The notes under the pieces were generated by a model. That model made no database searches, was not told where the DNA came from, and saw only the letters and a program-made list of their open reading frames with translations. From assembly GCA_031277995.1 (NCBI GenBank), contig JAITLH010000269.1:1-22812 (forward strand): DNA of 22,812 nucleotides, given 5' to 3'. This DNA is from Deltaproteobacteria bacterium (lineage in GTDB: Bacteria > Desulfobacterota > Desulfarculia > Adiutricales > Adiutricaceae). How positions within the stretch are numbered: the first letter of the stretch is position 1; each line of letters begins with the position of its first letter. Position numbers and translations under genes: made by a program. Below, in pieces: positions 13,383-20,598 of the stretch.

Positions 13383-14787
13383 GGTTTAACCCTCCCGGCT
13401 TAAGGCCCCTAGCCAGGCCCGGCCCAATCTTGGCCAAGCGTTTCCTTAAGCCCTCCCGGGAAAAGCCCAGCTCCAGGGCCGCCTTGGTCTTGTTGCCGTC
13501 GTTACGGGCCAAGGCCTCTATGACGGCCAAATCCGAAAGGGTCCGTAAGGGAAGCGGTTTGCCGCCCTGGGCCGGGGCATTGTCGCCCGGGGCGCCCTGG
13601 GCCGCCGGCCCCTGGGTTTGGGCCGGGGCCCTAAACTTTTCCGAGAGATCCGCTAGGGTTAGCTCGGGGCCCTTAGCCAGGGCGGTGGCCCGTTCCATTT
13701 CGTTAGCTAGTTCCCTGACGTTTCCCGGCCAGGGATAGGCCATGAGGGCGGCCCGGACCGGGGGGCTTAGGCTTAGTTCCGAGCGGCCCAGTTTAATCGC
13801 GTGGAGTTTTAAAAAATGCTTGGCCAGTAAAAGGACGTCGTGACCCCTTTCGATTAGGGGCGGAAGCTTTAGCTCGACCACGTTTAGCCGGTACCAAAGA
13901 TCTTCCCTAAAACTTTTGGCCTCGACCCGTTTGGCCAAATCGGCGTTGGTGGCCGAGATGACGTGGAGGTTAACCTCCTTGGCCTCCCTCGCGCCCACGC
14001 GCCTGACCCTCCGTTCCTCCAAAACCCTTAAAAGCTTTACCTGACAGCTTAAGCTCATGTCCCCCACTTCGTCCAAAAACAAGGTCCCCCCGTCGGCCGT
14101 TTCGATTAGGCCGCGCCTTTTATCGACGCCCGTGGCCACGCCCTTTTCTATGCCAAACATCTCGCTCTCAAAAAGCGCCTCCGGTATGGCCGAACAGTTA
14201 ACGGCCACGAAATTTCCGCTTCTCCTGGGGGAATTAAAAAATATGAACTTGGCCAAGGCTTCTTTCCCGCTCCCGGTGGGCCCCAAGATCATGGTGTTTA
14301 TGGGATAGCGGGAAACGGCCAGGGCCCTTTCCACCACCTGGGCCAAGGCGTCGCATTCGCCCACGATGGGGTCTTGCCGCCAAGTCCCGGCCATGGTTTC
14401 TTGCAAAAACAAGTTCCGGCTGGTAAGTAACTGCCTGGTCCGGTCAAGCTCGGCGTTACGCTCCCTAAGATCGGCCACCAGGTCCTCCAACTCGACCGAG
14501 CGCGCCTCAAGCCTAACCAGCATTAAGCCAAAGGCCTCGGCCAGCCTGGCCAGTCTGGGCGAGGCGGCCTGGGGATTGGTCAAATCGAAAAGGGCCTCCT
14601 CGCTGGCCGGTCGGCACCAGGCCAAATCGTCGCACAGGGCGATTAGGCTATTAAGGAGCCTGGCCTCTTTTTCGCCAAACCCTTGAGGGTCCCGGTCCTC
14701 AAGGGTTTGGACCCCCGGGGCCTTTGGTCCCAAAGGCCCCGGGGGCCGGGCCTTAGGCGGTGATTTTGGGCGGCTGGGTTTTTTCAC
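13372..14787 (-). CDS. Sigma-54-dependent AAA+ transcriptional activator lacking a receiver domain
   Basis: Enhancer-binding protein that would open sigma-54 promoters, 471 residues. The N-terminal 135 residues have no receiver aspartate; they contain a coiled coil at about 92-135 (LEARSVELEDLVADLRERNAELDRT). The AAA+ domain (about 140-375) has Walker A GPTGSGKE (169-176), Walker B GGTLFLDE (233-240), and the arginine region FREDLWYRLN (293-302). The sigma-54 contact loop reads GVATGV (216-221) in place of GAFTGA. A Fis-type helix-turn-helix lies at about 420-455 (NKTKAALELGFSREGLRKRL). The GTG start overlaps the sctU stop by four bases (GTGA) with GAGGGGG upstream. Activity may be set by a partner protein rather than by phosphorylation. 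The likely target is the sigma-54 promoter at 11138-11152. Confidence 0.92.
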   Translation of the reverse strand: MKKPSRPKSPPKARPPGPLGPKAPGVQTLEDRDPQGFGEKEARLLNSLIALCDDLAWCRPASEEALFDLTNPQAASPRLARLAEAFGLMLVRLEARSVELEDLVADLRERNAELDRTRQLLTSRNLFLQETMAGTWRQDPIVGECDALAQVVERALAVSRYPINTMILGPTGSGKEALAKFIFFNSPRRSGNFVAVNCSAIPEALFESEMFGIEKGVATGVDKRRGLIETADGGTLFLDEVGDMSLSCQVKLLRVLEERRVRRVGAREAKEVNLHVISATNADLAKRVEAKSFREDLWYRLNVVELKLPPLIERGHDVLLLAKHFLKLHAIKLGRSELSLSPPVRAALMAYPWPGNVRELANEMERATALAKGPELTLADLSEKFRAPAQTQGPAAQGAPGDNAPAQGGKPLPLRTLSDLAVIEALARNDGNKTKAALELGFSREGLRKRLAKIGPGLARGLKPGGLNHED

Positions 14788-15830
14788 CTGACCCCCTCTA
14801 GTTCTTTAAGCCAGCGCAGGACCTCGGCCACGGGGCCGATGAGGTTTTTGGGAATGTAGGCGTATTCGGTGGAGTTTTCAAATAGGTCGCGGGCCAGTGA
14901 CGCTTCCCTCAAAACGGGGATGCCTTCGCGCTCGGCCTCGGCGATCATGCGCAGGGCCAATTCGCCCTCGCCTTTGGCCAACACGATGGGGAGGGGGGTT
15001 TTGCCTTCCTCGAAATCCAAGGCCACGGCGTAATGGGTGGGGTTGGCGACCACGACCTTGGCGTTTTTGACCGAGCCCACGGCCGACTGGGAGGCCATCT
15101 CCTTATGGAGCTGACGCCTTTTGCTTTTTATTAAGGGATCGCCTTCCATTTCTTTGTATTCGCGTTTCACTTCGTCTTTGCTCATCATGTTGTCCTTGGT
15201 AAATTTCAGGCGCTGCCAAACGAAGTCCACGGCGGCCAAAAAAGAAAAGGCCCCGGCCGTCCACAAGACCAGATCCAAGACGGTCGAGCCCATGAAAGTC
15301 GATAAACCCAGGGCGTTGGACTTAGGCAGCTGGGTTAAAACGCGCCAATTGCCCGAAAGAAGCTTATAGACGACGACGCTTAAAACCGTGACCTTAATTA
15401 AGTTTTTAAGTAACTCAAAAAGATTGTTTTTGCTAAAGGTTTTCTTAAACCACTTACCCGGGGAAAGGTTTTCCAGTTTGGGTTCGGCCGCCTTTATGGA
15501 AAAAAGAAAGCCCACCTGGGCCAAATTGCTGGCCGCCGAGGCCAAAATGACGATGGGCACCAAGGGCCCGACGACGTCCAGAAGGCAGTTACAGGCCACC
15601 AAAACGGCCAGGCCAAAAACCTCGTCAAAATCCCTCCAGGCCATGGCAAAGAGCGTTTGGGCGGTATCCATGAGAGCGGTGGCTATGTAAGAACCCCTAA
15701 AGATCAAATACAGGGCCAAACTCATGACCACGGCGGCCGAGGGGACCTCGGAACTTTTGGGCACCTGGCCCTTTTCCCGCAAATCCCTTAGCCGCTTATC
15801 GGTGGGTTGTTCGGTTTTTTCTCCGCTCAA
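14784..15830 (-). CDS. sctU: T3SS export apparatus switch protein SctU (YscU/FlhB family)
   Basis: Inner-membrane autoprotease that switches export from early to late substrates. Four hydrophobic segments lie in the N-terminal ~210 residues, followed by a cytosolic domain with the autocleavage motif NPTH in VVANPTHYAVAL. I chose the TTG at 15830, preceded by GGAGAAGGGG, because it gives the family start MSGEKTEQPT and puts the NPTH asparagine at residue 263, the same number as in YscU. An ATG at 15872 would add 14 atypical residues. Product 348 residues. The cleavage motif is intact, so the switch should work. The stop overlaps the activator gene. Confidence 0.96.
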   Translation of the reverse strand: MSGEKTEQPTDKRLRDLREKGQVPKSSEVPSAAVVMSLALYLIFRGSYIATALMDTAQTLFAMAWRDFDEVFGLAVLVACNCLLDVVGPLVPIVILASAASNLAQVGFLFSIKAAEPKLENLSPGKWFKKTFSKNNLFELLKNLIKVTVLSVVVYKLLSGNWRVLTQLPKSNALGLSTFMGSTVLDLVLWTAGAFSFLAAVDFVWQRLKFTKDNMMSKDEVKREYKEMEGDPLIKSKRRQLHKEMASQSAVGSVKNAKVVVANPTHYAVALDFEEGKTPLPIVLAKGEGELALRMIAEAEREGIPVLREASLARDLFENSTEYAYIPKNLIGPVAEVLRWLKELEGVR

Positions 15831-15922
15831 AACCCCTTCTCCAGAACTTTGGTCGCGCCAAAGGCGCGCCAATGGGCCCAGCTCGGCGCTAAGCTTTGGC
15901 GGGCCCGGGGCGGGCCCGGGCC

Positions 15923-16738
15923 CTAGCGCGCCCCGGTCAATTGGTAGAGATGCTCAAAAAGGTCCTCAAAAAGCTCCGGGCTAAGGGCGATCAAGGCCCC
16001 GTAGTAGGAAACCAAGATGAACATGGCCAGGCCGCTTTTGATGGGCATCGACAAAACGTAGACGTTTAACTGGGAAGCGAAGCGGTTAACCAGCCCCAGG
16101 GAAACGTCGGTAAGTAAGCAGGCGGCGACGACGGGCCCGGCCAACAAAAGGGTTTGAAGCATCAGCCAATCGACCAGGGAAACGAAAAACAACGGCCCGG
16201 CCCCGTAGCCAAAGGCCGGAACGAAGGCGGTCAAGGGCCAGATCGCGTAGGAGGCCCAGATCAGGCGAAGGTAAGCCACGAACCCGCCGCCCAAAAAAAA
16301 GGCCACGGCCACGCCCTGAAAAAGCATCGAACCCAAGGGCGAGGTTTCCTCGCCGGAAAGGGGGTCCTGGGTGGTGGCCATGGAGGAGCCCCTTTGGTTA
16401 TCCATCAAAAACCCGGCGCTTTGGACGGCCCAAAAAACCATGCCCGAAACCCAGCCGATGGCCAAGCCCACCACGGTTTCCTTTATCATGATGGCCATGT
16501 AGTAAGGCCAGCCCAGCTGGAAGGCCATGATGGAGGGTAGCTCCAGGGCCAAGGCGGGGGCCGGGATCATGAAGATGGCGGTGCAGATGGCGAACTTGGT
16601 TTGCCCGGAAAAAATCTGGCCGCTAAAGATGGGGTTTACCGACAAGGCCCCGGTCAGCCTAGGCAATCCCAAAAGCAATAGCAAGGTCAGCCTGGTATAG
16701 CCGTCTTGGGTAAAAAAAGTCTCCAGGGTAGCGCCCAT
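15923..16738 (-). CDS. sctT: T3SS export apparatus protein SctT (YscT/FliR family)
   Basis: Multi-pass inner-membrane subunit of the export portal. The 271 residues contain about six to seven hydrophobic segments, including LTLLLLLGLPRL, FAICTAIFMIPAPAL, YYMAIMIKETVVGLAIGWVSGMVFWAVQ and LMLQTLLLAGPVVAACLLTDVSLGLVNRFA. The IKE-x-x-x-G-x-x-x-G-x-x-x-G core and the LLTDVSLGLVNR-x-A-x-QLNVY-x-x-x-MPIKSG stretch are family hallmarks. YscT has about 261 residues. ATG at 16738 has a weak AGG upstream. It lies between sctS and sctU, the standard order. Confidence 0.96.
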   Translation of the reverse strand: MGATLETFFTQDGYTRLTLLLLLGLPRLTGALSVNPIFSGQIFSGQTKFAICTAIFMIPAPALALELPSIMAFQLGWPYYMAIMIKETVVGLAIGWVSGMVFWAVQSAGFLMDNQRGSSMATTQDPLSGEETSPLGSMLFQGVAVAFFLGGGFVAYLRLIWASYAIWPLTAFVPAFGYGAGPLFFVSLVDWLMLQTLLLAGPVVAACLLTDVSLGLVNRFASQLNVYVLSMPIKSGLAMFILVSYYGALIALSPELFEDLFEHLYQLTGAR

Positions 16739-16791
16739 AAGTCAGCCTAGGGTAAACGAAATATCGCCAAAAACTAAACCAAGTCAGTCCA

Positions 16792-16845
16792 GGTCAGGCC
16801 ATGGTCAGGCCCTTGGTCAGGCCCTTGGCAGGCCCTGGGCCTGCC
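16792..16845. repeat. 11-12 bp tandem units ending in a palindrome, sctS-sctT spacer
   Basis: Units start at 16792, 16803, 16815 and 16827: GGTCAGGCCAT, GGTCAGGCCCTT twice, then GGCAGGCCCTG. The last unit starts a 19-base palindrome at 16827-16845 (GGCAGGCCC-T-GGGCCTGCC). It fills much of the 116-base spacer 16739-16854 and could form an intercistronic hairpin; no U-tract follows. Confidence 0.85.
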
Positions 16846-16854
16846 TTAGGGCGA

Positions 16855-17115
16855 CTAAAGTAAGTAAAAATTGTCAAAAACGTCAACGGCGAAATTTATC
16901 AATTCCACCGAGATCCAGGGCGTGGCCACGGCCAGGGCGATGGAAACGGCGATGAGTTTTACGCCAAAGCTTAAGGTCTGTTCTTGTAACTGGGTAATGG
17001 CCTGAAAAAGGCTAAGCCCCAGGCCCACGATCGAGGCCACCAGGATGGGCGGCAAGGATAACATCAAAACCAAATACATCGCCTTGGTGGCCAAGGCCAT
17101 CGCGTCGGGATCCAT
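16855..17115 (-). CDS. sctS: T3SS export apparatus protein SctS (YscS/FliQ family)
   Basis: Small inner-membrane protein of the export portal. The 86 residues form two hydrophobic hairpin helices: about 14-38 (YLVLMLSLPPILVASIVGLGLSLFQ) and about 52-75 (LIAVSIALAVATPWISVELINFA). The family core LFQAITQLQEQTLSF-x-x-K at about 36-53 is intact. The length matches YscS (88). The ATG at 17115 is preceded by a modest AGGTAA. It follows sctV after a 104-base spacer that includes a short GC hairpin (17146-17165), with a T6 run seven bases downstream on the minus strand. Confidence 0.97.
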   Translation of the reverse strand: MDPDAMALATKAMYLVLMLSLPPILVASIVGLGLSLFQAITQLQEQTLSFGVKLIAVSIALAVATPWISVELINFAVDVFDNFYLL

Positions 17116-17219
17116 AGTCGTTACCTATGACGAAAAAACGTTAAGCCCCGGTCGGCCGCCCGGGGGGGGTTGAAAAACCAGGGCGCGTTGGCACCATGGC
17201 CCCTAAGGGAGGGCGCTCT

Positions 17220-19349
17220 TTATTGGAAGCGCACGCGTTCTAAGGGTTGGACGGTGATCTCGGGGGTGATTTCCTGGTAGGAGACCACCGGCAGATCGTA
17301 GAAGTCGTTTTCGATGAGGCGGCGAACGTAACGCCTGATATCGAGGGAAGCCAAAAGGACGGGTTTGACCTCGCGGCCTTGGTATTTTTGGTAAGCCGCG
17401 GAGACCGAGGCCAAAAAGCCCTTGGAGCTGTCCTGGGAGAGGGCCAAAAAGGAACCGGCCGAGGTTTGGCGAATGGCCTTCCTTATGACTTCCTCGGCTT
17501 GGGGATCCATGACGATGGCCGGGAGCATGTTTAGGCCGCCCGCGTAGGAATAGCTTATCTGGCGTTTTAGGGCCCCCCGGACGTGCTCGACGAGCATGAT
17601 GACGTCCTTTTCCTTTGGGGTCCATTCGATTAGGGCCTCCATGATGCTCCTAAGATCCCTTATCGAGACGCGCTCTTGGATAAGCCTTTGCAATAGTTCG
17701 GCCAGGCGCTGGACCGGCAAGAGCCGGGTTAATTCCCTGACCAAATCCGGGGCCCGCTCTTCCATTTTGTCCAAAAGGCGCTTGGACTCCTGGAGGCCCA
17801 CGAAAAAGGAAGCGTGGCGCGACAAGGCCATCGAGAGATGGTAGGAAACGATCCGGGAGTGATCCAAATGCCTTATGTTGGCCCGGGCCAGAAGCGGCAC
17901 GTCAGAGCCTTTGACCCAAACCGAGGGGAAGCCGGGAATGAACTCGGGGCCCACCTTGGCCATGACGTTAAAGAGTTTTAGGTTTTCCGGGGTCTCCCTA
18001 ACCAGGACCATGCCCCTTTCCAAGGCGCCCCGGGACAAGGGGATCTCGTTAATCTCGACGACGTAGGATAGGCCCTCCAGGGCCGGATCGGGCCTTAGGT
18101 TTATGCCCGGGAAAGGGACGCCCAGATCAAAGTACAAAGCCCGCCTAAGGCCGATGAGTTCGTCGTTTAGGCTATCGTAGTCTAGCTCGTCGCCCAATTC
18201 CTTCGATAGGTCCAAAATAATCGGGACCACCGGGGCGAATTCATCCTTGGGGGCCCCGCCCGAACGCGGCGTTTTGGCGGTGGCCGGACCCTGAACGGCT
18301 TGGGACAAAGCCTTTCGTTCCTTTTCCACCGGCGCTTGGGCGATGGTTTTTAGGCCCCGGCCCACGGCCAAAAGTAAGGCGGCCAAGCTTAGGAGCTGGG
18401 GCTTGGGAAAACCGGGCACCAAGGCGAAAAGTAAGACCAGGGCCCCGGCCACGATGATGGCCTTGGGCTGGCCAAAGATCTGCTGGCCAATCTGGGCCCC
18501 AACGTTACTGGGATCATCTTCTTGGGCCTCTACGGCCGTGGCCTTGGGTTTGCCGCCGCCCCGGGTGACCAAAATCCCGGCGCTTATGGCCACCAATAAT
18601 GAGGGAATCTGGGAAACCAAGCCGTCGCCTATGGTCAATATCCCATAAAGCTGCAACGACTCCCCGGCCGTGAGGCCGTTTTGGGTAACGCCGATGATGG
18701 TCCCGGCCACGATATTGACCGCGGCCACGATTAGGCCGGCGATGCTGTCACCTTTGACGAATTTCATGGCCCCGTCCATGGCGCCGTACATTTGGCTCTC
18801 CCGGGAAACCACGTCGCGGCGGACCTGGGCGTCGGCCATGGTGATGACCCCGGCCCTAAGATCGGCGTCGATGCTCATCTGTTTTCCGGGCATGGCGTCC
18901 AAGGTAAAACGGGCCCCCACCTCGGAGACCCGCTCGGCCCCCTTGGCGATGACGACAAACTGGACGATGGTGATGATGATGAAAACCACGGCGCCGACGA
19001 TGAAATTGCCGCCGACGGCAAACTCCCCAAAGGTGAAGATGATCTCCCCGGCGTCGGCTTGCAAAAGTATAAGCCTAGTCGTGGTGATGTTTAAGCCCAG
19101 CCTAAAAAGCGTGGTAAATAAGAGCATGGTGGGAAAGGAGGAAAATTCCAAGGGCGAGGCGACGTACATGGTCATCATGAGCATCATAAAGCTTAGGGCC
19201 AAATTGGTGCCAATCAACAAATCGACCAAAAACGTCGGGAGGGGCAGAATCATCATGGCGATGACCGCCACCATCAAGGCCACCAACGTCAAATCGTTAT
19301 TGCTGGTTAAGGCCTTTACGGCCACCCGCGCTTTGGACATGCCGCTCAT
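17220..19349 (-). CDS. sctV: T3SS export gate protein SctV (YscV/LcrD/FlhA family)
   Basis: Large inner-membrane gate, forming a cytosolic nonameric ring that docks chaperone-substrate complexes. The 709 residues match YscV (about 704). The N-terminal ~330 residues carry seven to eight membrane segments with hallmarks NLALSFMMLM, PLEFSSFPTMLLFTTLFRLGLN, and the FHIPEP region RFTLDAMPGKQMSIDADLRAG at about 148-168. The cytosolic domain from about 370 onward includes PGINLRPDP, RHASFFVGLQESKRLLDKM and ISYSYAGGLNMLPAIVMDP. The ATG overlaps the sctY stop by four bases (ATGA), so the two are coupled as yscY-yscV are. Confidence 0.98.
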   Translation of the reverse strand: MSGMSKARVAVKALTSNNDLTLVALMVAVIAMMILPLPTFLVDLLIGTNLALSFMMLMMTMYVASPLEFSSFPTMLLFTTLFRLGLNITTTRLILLQADAGEIIFTFGEFAVGGNFIVGAVVFIIITIVQFVVIAKGAERVSEVGARFTLDAMPGKQMSIDADLRAGVITMADAQVRRDVVSRESQMYGAMDGAMKFVKGDSIAGLIVAAVNIVAGTIIGVTQNGLTAGESLQLYGILTIGDGLVSQIPSLLVAISAGILVTRGGGKPKATAVEAQEDDPSNVGAQIGQQIFGQPKAIIVAGALVLLFALVPGFPKPQLLSLAALLLAVGRGLKTIAQAPVEKERKALSQAVQGPATAKTPRSGGAPKDEFAPVVPIILDLSKELGDELDYDSLNDELIGLRRALYFDLGVPFPGINLRPDPALEGLSYVVEINEIPLSRGALERGMVLVRETPENLKLFNVMAKVGPEFIPGFPSVWVKGSDVPLLARANIRHLDHSRIVSYHLSMALSRHASFFVGLQESKRLLDKMEERAPDLVRELTRLLPVQRLAELLQRLIQERVSIRDLRSIMEALIEWTPKEKDVIMLVEHVRGALKRQISYSYAGGLNMLPAIVMDPQAEEVIRKAIRQTSAGSFLALSQDSSKGFLASVSAAYQKYQGREVKPVLLASLDIRRYVRRLIENDFYDLPVVSYQEITPEITVQPLERVRFQ

Positions 19350-19690
19350 CGGTCACCGTCCAGGGGTTCGATTCTCTTTAGATACTCTTTTACGGCCGCC
19401 GAGGCCTCCAAATTTTTATCCAAAGCGGCCAGGGCCTTGGCCCTAATGAGATAGTTCACGGCCGCGGCCTCACCTGGCCAGCCGTCGTCGAAGCGGTCCA
19501 AAAACTCCAAAGCGTCCTCGGGCCGACCCTCCTCCAAGGCCGCCGCCGCGGCCGGGGTCAAAACCGACCGATCGTCCGGCCTTATGGCGATAAGGACCCG
19601 ATAGAGCCGACAGGCTTTATCGACCAAGCCCAGCCTTCGAAACAAAAAGCCCAGGACCAATAGGGTCTGGAACTGTTCGTCGTCAAGCAT
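19346..19690 (-). CDS. sctY: SctY (YscY-like) TPR chaperone of SctX
   Basis: Small cytosolic protein that in Ysc systems binds SctX and docks on SctV. The product has 114 residues, the same as YscY, with tetratricopeptide-like helices: FQTLLVLGFLFRRLGLVDKACRLYRVLIAIRPDD at about 7-40, a following AAAAALEEGRPEDALEFLDRF helix pair, then NYLIRAKALAALDKNLEAS. Sequence alone says TPR protein; the placement between sctX and sctV, with a four-base overlap into sctV, makes SctY the best call. ATG at 19690 has an AGGGG about 11 bases upstream. Confidence 0.87.
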   Translation of the reverse strand: MLDDEQFQTLLVLGFLFRRLGLVDKACRLYRVLIAIRPDDRSVLTPAAAAALEEGRPEDALEFLDRFDDGWPGEAAAVNYLIRAKALAALDKNLEASAAVKEYLKRIEPLDGDR

Positions 19691-19750
19691 GAAATCTTAC
19701 CCCTCTTTTTTTCCCCGGGCCCGGCCGGCGAAAAAGCCTTTTCCTTGAAT

Positions 19751-20113
19751 TTAGTTGCCGATCAACATACTCGAATAAAGCTGAAACAGTTCGTCCTCTT
19801 CCATGATGGGGGCCAAATCTTCCCGGGCGAACTTCCTAAATTCCGGCTTGCGGCTAGATTTCAGGGCCTCGAAAGCCTTGGCCAGGTTGGCCTTAAAAAC
19901 CTGGGGCCTTAATAGTTCTTCGTCAACGCCCATGGGCACCAGGGCCCGGTCGATAAACTGGGCCGAGCCGCTTAGATCGAAATGCTTCCCCAGGCCCGTC
20001 TCGGTCACGACGTTACTGGAAAAGGGTTTGGCCTCGGGTAACCGCGACTGTTCGACGGTGGGTTCGAGTATGCCCTGGAGGCCCACGTTGGGATTAAGTA
20101 TGTCAATGGCCAT
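19751..20113 (-). CDS. sctX: SctX (YscX-like) early secreted T3SS protein
   Basis: In Ysc systems SctX is a secreted protein needed for early substrate export, working with SctY. I chose the ATG at 20113 (AGGA eight bases upstream), giving 120 residues (YscX has 122) that begin MAIDILNPNVGLQGI, resembling the N-terminal I-x-x-PH-x-GI pattern of YscX. The C-terminus ends with EEDELFQLYSSML, comparable to the terminal DDRLLQIILNLL helix of YscX. A longer reading to 20179 would add an unlikely leader. Primary similarity is faint; position between the gatekeeper chaperone and sctY is the strongest argument. Confidence 0.78.
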   Translation of the reverse strand: MAIDILNPNVGLQGILEPTVEQSRLPEAKPFSSNVVTETGLGKHFDLSGSAQFIDRALVPMGVDEELLRPQVFKANLAKAFEALKSSRKPEFRKFAREDLAPIMEEDELFQLYSSMLIGN

Positions 20114-20141
20114 GGCGACTATCCTAAGTCTGGTTTGCTGA

Positions 20142-20203
20142 TAAAAAAGAAAAAAATAAGCGCGATCGCTTGGCCCCAAAGGTTTGGCGGTAAACCATTG
20201 GGG
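20142..20203 (-). terminator. Candidate internal terminator or attenuator before sctX
   Basis: Reading the minus strand from the chaperone gene there is first a 12-bp stem with one mismatch (20174-20203, CCCCAA(T/A)GGTTT arms, 6-base loop), then a short stem AAGCG/CGCTT (20158-20171) followed directly by a U-rich tract (ATTTTTTTCTTTTTTA, 20142-20157). The short stem is weak alone. It lies inside the operon, so partial termination is more likely than full. Confidence 0.45.
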
Positions 20204-20222
20204 TAAATGATTGATTGAATTT

Positions 20223-20597
20223 TTAAGTCCGGGAGAGTTGGTCCCGTATTTTCACGAGCTTTAGGACCAGGGCCTCAAGATCCGGGGCGCTTAGCTGGGC
20301 CGGATTTCTCCTGACCATGAGCAGCAATTCGTCATTAAAAAGGCCGGCCTGGAGGGGAAAGTCCAGGGAATTTTCCAACGAGCAGGCCGCGAGGGCCCGG
20401 GGCAAAGTCTCTTTGTCGTAAGCGGGTAAGGGCCAAGCCAGGGAGATTAACAGATCGCCCAAATCCCCGGACATTTCGAAAGTTACCGTGCCCGCGCCGT
20501 CGATAATAAGGGTAAAGGGTTCGTCCTTACCAAACCTTACTTCCCTTAGGCCCAGGCGTTGGCCCAGTTCCTCAAAAACGGTGTCCAGACCAGTCAA
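20223..20597 (-). CDS. CesT-class T3SS chaperone, probable gatekeeper (SctW) chaperone
   Basis: A 124-residue product with the class I chaperone layout: N-terminal helix (LDTVFEELGQRLGL), strands (PFTLIIDGAGTVTFEMS, DLLISLAWPLPAY), a central helix, strands (FNDELLLMVRRNP) and a C-terminal helix (DLEALVLKLVKIRDQL). In Yersinia the chaperone SycN is encoded between tyeA and yscX, the same place, and helps secrete YopN with YscB. Only one such gene is seen here. The start is TTG at 20597, one base after the sctW stop, with GGAGG six bases upstream; an ATG overlapping it hits a stop two codons later. Translation should be coupled to sctW. Confidence 0.75.
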   Translation of the reverse strand: MTGLDTVFEELGQRLGLREVRFGKDEPFTLIIDGAGTVTFEMSGDLGDLLISLAWPLPAYDKETLPRALAACSLENSLDFPLQAGLFNDELLLMVRRNPAQLSAPDLEALVLKLVKIRDQLSRT

Positions 20598-20598
20598 G

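Noticed and set aside
15831..15872. Upstream ATG start for sctU
   Set aside because: The TTG at 15830 has a strong ribosome-binding site, gives the family N-terminus MSGEKTEQPT and places NPTH at residue 263 as in YscU.
17133..17165. Terminator between sctV and sctS
   Set aside because: A 6-bp GC stem is separated by seven bases from the T6 run, too far for a convincing intrinsic terminator.
18670..19446. Long plus-strand reading frame opposite sctV
   Set aside because: Composition shadow of a highly conserved gene; no ribosome-binding site or recognisable domain.
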